From the NCBI GenBank assembly GCA_005786775.1, contig SYDD01000189.1, forward strand, positions 1 to 10,718: a stretch of 10,718 nucleotides of DNA, written 5' to 3'. Source of the stretch: Opitutaceae bacterium. GTDB taxonomy: Bacteria > Verrucomicrobiota > Verrucomicrobiia > Opitutales > Opitutaceae. Below are positions 6,838-10,718 of the stretch, piece after piece. The notes beneath the pieces were generated by a model. That model saw only the letters and a list, made by a program, of their open reading frames with translations, had not been told where the DNA came from and did not search any database. Each line of letters begins with the position of its first letter. Position 1 is the first letter of the stretch. The position numbers and the translations under genes were made by a program.

Positions 6838-7818
6838 ATGGCGGACCTCCAGCACCTCTTCGACCACCTGCGCTACGAACTCACGCGCAAGATCGCGGAG
6901 GGCGGGATGGGGGTTGTCTACGAGGCGCGGCAACTGGGGGCCGGGCATTTCCGCAAGGTTGTGGCGATCAAGGTGATCCGGGAAGAGTACTCCGCGCTGG
7001 AGGACTTCCAGAACAACTTCATCGGCGAGGCCCGGCTGGTGGCGGATCTCATCCACCCGAACATCGTCCAGACCTACCACCTCGGCCGCGCGGGCGGGCA
7101 GTATTTCATGGTGATGGAGTTTGTCCGCGGCCTGAGCCTCGAGCAGTTCCTCGAACGCCATCGGGAGACGGGCCGCCCCGTGCCGGTGGACCTCGCCGCG
7201 TTCATCATCTCGCGGGTCGCCAGCGGCCTCGCCTACGCGCACGCGCAGCGCGACGCGGAGGGCCGCCACCTCAATCTCGTCCACCGCGACATCGGGCCGA
7301 AGAACGTGCTGCTCTCCTTCGAGGGCGACGTGAAGCTGACGGACTTCGGCATCGCGAAGGCCCTGAACCTGATGTACAACGAGGAGGGCCGGGTGATCGC
7401 GGGCAAGGACGAGTACCTCTCCCCCGAGCAGGCCAGCTACGCGGTGACCGACGCGCGCGCCGACCTGTTCCCGCTGGGCATCGTGCTCACGGAACTGCTC
7501 CTCGGGCGGAATCTCTTCCGCTCCGCCGACCGCGCGCAGTCGCGGCGCAACATCCTCACCCTGCCGATCCCCCGGTTCGGCAGCCTGCGGGCGGACCTCG
7601 GCGCCCCGCTCGAGGCGATCCTGCAGCGGATGCTCACGCGCGACCGCGACCGGCGTTACCAGGCAGCGGGGGACATCGTCCGCGACCTCGAGGAGCACCT
7701 CTACGGAGGGCGTTTCGGCCCGACCACCCGGACCCTGTCCGACTACGTAAAAGCCCTCTGGGGGGTAAGTGAATCCGGCGCCGCTCCGGTGGCGCCCGCG
7801 AGAACTGGCGCCCGATGA
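6838..7818 (+). CDS. Short soluble Hanks-type Ser/Thr protein kinase
   Basis: A 326-residue protein made almost entirely of one kinase domain (about 13-300) with a short unstructured tail; no transmembrane helix or sensor domain, so cytoplasmic. Catalytic elements are all visible: glycine loop IAEGGMGVVYEA (19-30), ATP-anchoring K45 in VAIKVI, alpha-C E64, catalytic HRD with D151 and N156 in HRDIGPKNVLL, metal-binding DFG at 169-171, and the PEQ (APE-type) motif in EYLSPEQ (192-198). It should therefore be active. Two departures from the usual bacterial pattern are seen: HRDIGPKN has glycine where HRDLKPxN has lysine, and the loop reads GKDEYLSPEQ instead of GTxxYMSPEQ. The start ATG is fixed by an in-frame TGA just upstream (6826-6828); no Shine-Dalgarno sequence is seen. 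The 21-bp gap to rpoN suggests co-transcription and a role tied to sigma-54 regulation, which is inference. Confidence 0.95.
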   Translation: MADLQHLFDHLRYELTRKIAEGGMGVVYEARQLGAGHFRKVVAIKVIREEYSALEDFQNNFIGEARLVADLIHPNIVQTYHLGRAGGQYFMVMEFVRGLSLEQFLERHRETGRPVPVDLAAFIISRVASGLAYAHAQRDAEGRHLNLVHRDIGPKNVLLSFEGDVKLTDFGIAKALNLMYNEEGRVIAGKDEYLSPEQASYAVTDARADLFPLGIVLTELLLGRNLFRSADRAQSRRNILTLPIPRFGSLRADLGAPLEAILQRMLTRDRDRRYQAAGDIVRDLEEHLYGGRFGPTTRTLSDYVKALWGVSESGAAPVAPARTGAR

Positions 7819-7839
7819 TGGGCACTTCCACCTAACCGC

Positions 7840-9336
7840 ATGAGCGGAGCCGCCTTCAGCAACGACCTGCGCCAGCGCCAGATCCAGACCCAGGTTCTGG
7901 CGCCGCAGCTGCGTCAGTCGCTGAAGATCCTGCAGGTGGCCGCGCTCGACCTGCGCACGGTGATCCAGGAGGAATTGCAGGCCAACCCCACCCTCGAGGA
8001 ACTGCCCCTCGATGGCGTGAGCCTCGACGCGCCCGCGGAAGCCCCCGAGTCCGGTGGCGACGACGGGGCGGGCGAGCCGCCCGGCGACGCGGGCGAAGGT
8101 GAACCGCGGCGGGACGAGATGGATTTTTCCAAGGACCGCGAGTTCGAGATTCTCGGCAAGCTCGACGAGGACTGGCGGGACCACATGGCGAGCATCGGCG
8201 GCGCCCAGCCGGCGACCAGCGAGGATGCGGAGCGGCGCCAGCACCTCCTTGATTCCCTCGTCAGCGAGACCTCCCTGCAGGAGCACCTCCTGCGCCAGGC
8301 GGAACTCGCGGACCTCGCGCCGCAGGAGATGCAGGCGATGCGGCACCTCGTCGGCTGCCTCGACGACGCCGGCTTCCTGACCCAGTCGCCGTCCGACGTG
8401 GCCCTGCAAGCCGGCCTGCCCCTGGGCGCGGTGCAGGCGGCCGTCGCGGCCCTGCGGAGCTTTGACCCCCCCGGCATCGGCGCGCAGGACCTCGCGGGTT
8501 GCCTCATCCACCAGCTCGCCGCGAAGGGCCGCTCCGGCAACCTCGCGCACCGCATCCTAGCCGAGCAGTTCGAACTGCTCACCCGCCGGCGCATCCCGGA
8601 CCTCGCGCGGCGCCTGGACGCCGACCCGGAGGACGTGCAGGAGGCGATCGAGGAGATCGGGAAGCTGGACCCCGCGCCGGGCCGCCGGTTCGCCGACGAC
8701 AGCAACCGCGCGGTCGTGCCCGACGTGATCATCGAGCGCGACGGCGAGGACTGGAAGATCGTGCTCAACAGCGACTACATCCCCCGCCTGCGCATCTCGG
8801 GCGCCTACCGGGAGATGATCGCGCGCGGCACCCTCTCCAAGGACGAGCGCGAATACCTCCGCGAGCGCATCCGCTCGGGCAAGTTCCTCATCGACTCTAT
8901 CGAGCAGCGCCAGCGCACGATCGAGCGCATCACGCGCCAGATCATCAACGTGCAGCGCGACTTCTTCGAGCGCGGCGTCTCGGCGCTGAAGCCGCTGACG
9001 ATGACGCAGGTCGCCGCCGTCGTGGGCGTGCACGAGACCACCGTGAGCCGGGCGATCGCGAACAAGTACGCCCAGACCCCGCACGGGGTGTTCGAGCTCA
9101 AGTACTTCTTCACGCCCGGCTACCAGGCGGAGAGCGGCGCGGCGGTGTCCAACACCAGCGTCAAGGAGATGATCGCCGACCTGATCAACGTGGAGGACGT
9201 GTCGAGCCCCCTCAGCGACCAGGACCTGGTGGGCAAACTGCAGGAGCGGGGCATCACCATCGCCCGGCGGACGGTCGCGAAGTACCGCGAGGAGCTCGGC
9301 CTGCTGCCGAGCAACCTGCGCCGGGAGTACCGCTGA
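7840..9336 (+). CDS. rpoN: RNA polymerase sigma-54 factor RpoN
   Basis: A complete 498-residue sigma-54. Region I is glutamine/leucine rich and ends in the typical QELQANPTLEEL-like block (about 9-56: QTQVLAPQLRQSLKILQ); it contacts activator ATPases. Region II is an acidic, glycine-rich linker (about 57-118). The core-binding domain follows (about 135-320, including RSFDPPGIGAQDLAGCL at 206-222). The DNA-binding part has a helix-turn-helix (386-424, LTMTQVAAVVGVHETTVSRA) and the diagnostic RpoN box ARRTVAKYRE at 475-484, which reads the -24 promoter element. RpoN directs transcription from -24/-12 promoters only with an AAA+ enhancer-binding protein; none is encoded in this window. The usual hpf/ptsN neighbours of proteobacterial rpoN are absent; instead a Ser/Thr kinase is immediately upstream and ilvB downstream. 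No strong Shine-Dalgarno sequence precedes the ATG. Confidence 0.98.
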   Translation: MSGAAFSNDLRQRQIQTQVLAPQLRQSLKILQVAALDLRTVIQEELQANPTLEELPLDGVSLDAPAEAPESGGDDGAGEPPGDAGEGEPRRDEMDFSKDREFEILGKLDEDWRDHMASIGGAQPATSEDAERRQHLLDSLVSETSLQEHLLRQAELADLAPQEMQAMRHLVGCLDDAGFLTQSPSDVALQAGLPLGAVQAAVAALRSFDPPGIGAQDLAGCLIHQLAAKGRSGNLAHRILAEQFELLTRRRIPDLARRLDADPEDVQEAIEEIGKLDPAPGRRFADDSNRAVVPDVIIERDGEDWKIVLNSDYIPRLRISGAYREMIARGTLSKDEREYLRERIRSGKFLIDSIEQRQRTIERITRQIINVQRDFFERGVSALKPLTMTQVAAVVGVHETTVSRAIANKYAQTPHGVFELKYFFTPGYQAESGAAVSNTSVKEMIADLINVEDVSSPLSDQDLVGKLQERGITIARRTVAKYREELGLLPSNLRREYR

Positions 9337-9433
9337 GCGGGCCGGCGCCGCGCGGGCGGCCGGCGTTCCGCGGGCTTGCCTCCTCCCGGCAAGGCCCTTC
9401 TCCTCCCCGTTTCGATCCGGATCCGCTCCCGCC
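9337..9433 (+). promoter_or_regulatory. rpoN-ilvB intergenic region with two hairpins
   Basis: This 97-bp gap holds two inverted repeats. The first, 9341-9364, is a strong GC hairpin (GCCGGCGCC pairing with GGC, bulged G, GCCGGC) just after the rpoN stop, with no T-run, so at best a weak or Rho-assisted terminator. The second, 9375-9393, pairs CTTGCC with GGCAAG around the loop TCCTCCC and is followed by a pyrimidine-rich stretch. No leader peptide with branched-chain codons is present (there is no ATG before ilvB), so classical ilv attenuation is not supported. No clear ribosome binding site precedes the ilvB ATG at 9434. Confidence 0.4.
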
Positions 9434-10718
9434 ATGAAAAAAGAACACACCTCCCCCGCCGCGTTTCCCCAGGCCGAAGTCGGCCGTGAAATGAAGGGTT
9501 CTGACTGCGTCGTCGAGTGCCTGGTCCGCGAGGGGGTCGACGTGATCTTCGCCTACCCGGGCGGCGCGTCCCAGGAGCTCCACCAGTCGCTCGCCCGCAC
9601 GGACAAGATCCGCGTGATCCTGCCCCGCCACGAGCAGGGCGGCTCCTTCGCCGCCGAGGGCTACGCCCGCGCCACCGGCAAGGTCGGGGTCTGCATGGCC
9701 ACCTCCGGCCCGGGCGCCACCAACCTCGTGTCCGCCATCGCCGACGCGTTCATGGACTCCATCCCGATGGTGGCGATCACCGGCCAAGTGTACTCGAAGT
9801 ACATCGGCAAGATGGCGTTCCAGGAAACGGATTTCTACGGCATGACGCTTCCGATCGTGAAGCACTCCTACCTCGTGCTGGACGTCCGCGAGCTGCCCAA
9901 GATTTTCAAGGAGGCCTTCCACCTGGCCCGCAGCGGACGCCCGGGACCCGTCATCATCGACATCCCGAAGGACATCCAGCAGGCGAAGTTCCAGCCAGTC
10001 TTCCCCGCGGCCGTCGAGTTCCGCAGCCCCTACGCCAGCGCGATCCCGCGCGCGAGCGATGCGACCCTGCAGCAAGTCCTCGCGCACATCGCCGAGGCGA
10101 AGCGCCCCATCCTCTACGCCGGCGGCGGCATCATCTCCGCGGAGGCCCACCCCGAGCTGAAGGCCTTCGCCGAGAAGACGAACATCCAGGTCGCCACCAC
10201 CCTTATGGGCGTCGGCGGCTTCCCCGAGTCGCACCCCCTCTCGCTGCAGTGGTTCGGGATGCACGGTGCCGCCTACGGCAACTGGGCGGTCGACCAGTGC
10301 GACCTCCTCCTCTGCGTGGGCGCCCGGTTCGACGACCGCATCACCGGCGACACGCGGCACTTCGCCACCCAGGCGAGGATCGTCCACATCGACATCGACG
10401 CCTCCGAGCACCACAAGAACAAGCGCGCCCACCTCGCGGTCGTCAGCGACGTGAAGCACGCCCTCGGCCGCCTCGTCGAGCTCGCCACCGCCGCCCGCTT
10501 CACCCCGCCCGACACCGCCGCGTGGCACACGCAGGTCGGCGCGTGGAAGCGCGACCACCCCTTCGCCTACGAGGAAAGCCGCCACATCGTCCCCCAGGAG
10601 GCGGAAGCCTCAGATGTCAAGCGACCATCCCAGCAGATATTCGTCTGGCTACCTATCGAACTCTTGAAGATCTGTTGCAAACACAGCATTGGCAGGTGGC
10701 TGCAGCGACATTGCGAGA
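9434..10718 (+). CDS. ilvB: Acetolactate synthase large subunit, C-terminal third replaced or missing
   Basis: Acetolactate synthase (AHAS) joins two pyruvates, or pyruvate and 2-oxobutyrate, in the first common step of valine, leucine and isoleucine synthesis, using thiamine diphosphate (TPP) and FAD. Visible parts: the N-terminal pyrimidine-binding domain (about 20-190) with YPGGA (41-45), the activating glutamate E67 in RHEQGG, TSGPGATNLVSAIADA, and AFQETDFYGM; then the central FAD-associated domain (about 200-350) with LYAGGGI, LMGVGGFP, GMHGAAYGNWAV and GARFDDRITG. Similarity ends at IVPQEA (residue 390, nucleotide 10603). The expected next block (TTGVGQHQMWAAQ) and the TPP-pyrophosphate domain with GDG..N are absent. 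The frame stays open for another 38 codons to the window edge, but these residues do not resemble the family. ATG 9434 is the likely start; M20 is an alternative. An AHAS small subunit gene (ilvH/ilvN) often follows ilvB but cannot be seen here. Confidence 0.9.
   Translation, partial: MKKEHTSPAAFPQAEVGREMKGSDCVVECLVREGVDVIFAYPGGASQELHQSLARTDKIRVILPRHEQGGSFAAEGYARATGKVGVCMATSGPGATNLVSAIADAFMDSIPMVAITGQVYSKYIGKMAFQETDFYGMTLPIVKHSYLVLDVRELPKIFKEAFHLARSGRPGPVIIDIPKDIQQAKFQPVFPAAVEFRSPYASAIPRASDATLQQVLAHIAEAKRPILYAGGGIISAEAHPELKAFAEKTNIQVATTLMGVGGFPESHPLSLQWFGMHGAAYGNWAVDQCDLLLCVGARFDDRITGDTRHFATQARIVHIDIDASEHHKNKRAHLAVVSDVKHALGRLVELATAARFTPPDTAAWHTQVGAWKRDHPFAYEESRHIVPQEAEASDVKRPSQQIFVWLPIELLKICCKHSIGRWLQRHCE
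10604..10718. other. Compositionally foreign segment at the right edge (junction near 10603)
   Basis: From about 10607 to 10718 GC is 58 of 112 bases (52%), whereas the 60 bases at 10501-10560 are 47 of 60 (78%). Codon usage changes at the same point. None of the three forward frames continues acetolactate synthase. The frame starting at 10612 is open to the edge and reads like real protein, with TIPADIRLATYRTLEDLLQ then TQHWQVAAATLR. That spacing (Y..L..LL....W..A...T) weakly recalls the start of GUN4-like domains, a low-confidence impression only. The piece may come from a different genome, or be the edge of an inserted element. Confidence 0.6.

Noticed and set aside
6721..8550. Long minus-strand open frames opposite the kinase and rpoN (609 codons), and 9254-10585 opposite ilvB (443 codons)
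   Set aside because: They mirror well-recognised genes, are rich in Arg, Ala, Gly, Val and Asp as expected from antisense reading of GC-rich codons, and show no family motif.
10614..10667. Short ORF beginning with ATG at 10614 in the foreign end segment
   Set aside because: Only 17 codons before a TGA, no ribosome binding site and no similarity; the frame from 10612 looks more protein-like.
1..10718. CRISPR array, tRNA/rRNA gene, insertion sequence or toxin-antitoxin pair
   Set aside because: No regularly spaced repeats, no cloverleaf or TTCGA arm, and no transposase or integrase motifs were seen on either strand. Gene content is mostly ordinary chromosomal.

Overview
The window is about 70% GC with densely packed genes. 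The mix of genes points to a free-living Verrucomicrobiota, probably Opitutaceae-like: a DUF1552/DUF1592 secreted cytochrome pair (typical of Planctomycetes and Verrucomicrobia), a BatD/BatE-type protein with TPR and SH3 parts, a solo A-type Fe-S carrier, and a Hanks kinase next to rpoN. The taxonomic call is inference from gene content; no rRNA or tRNA gene is present.

Layout. Positions 1-965 (+) hold the C-terminal part of a Bat-type membrane protein cut by the left edge. It converges, with an 18-bp gap, on a block of four minus-strand genes: an ErpA/IscA-like Fe-S carrier (6724-6407), a DASS/SLC13 sodium:dicarboxylate-type transporter (6361-4832), a DUF1552 protein with a Tat-like leader (4746-3475), and a large secreted DUF1592-family protein with two CxxCH heme sites (3461-984). 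A good intrinsic terminator overlaps the end of the transporter gene, so the block is probably two transcription units: Fe-S carrier plus transporter, then DUF1552 plus DUF1592 (13 bp apart). A 113-bp divergent intergenic region (6725-6837) separates this block from a plus-strand series: a short soluble Ser/Thr protein kinase (6838-7818), rpoN encoding sigma-54 (7840-9336, only 21 bp after the kinase), and ilvB, the acetolactate synthase large subunit (from 9434).

How the genes relate. The DUF1552/DUF1592 pair probably forms an exported heme-containing system of unknown substrate. The kinase-rpoN pair suggests a link between Ser/Thr phosphorylation and sigma-54 transcription. The ilvB gene begins branched-chain amino acid synthesis.

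The most anomalous point is the right end. After about 390 normal residues, ilvB similarity stops abruptly near 10603, and the last ~112 bases fall to about 52% GC with no acetolactate synthase similarity in any frame. This is either an assembly chimera or a real recombination or insertion breakpoint. I found no convincing novel defence or mobile system, CRISPR array or RNA gene.
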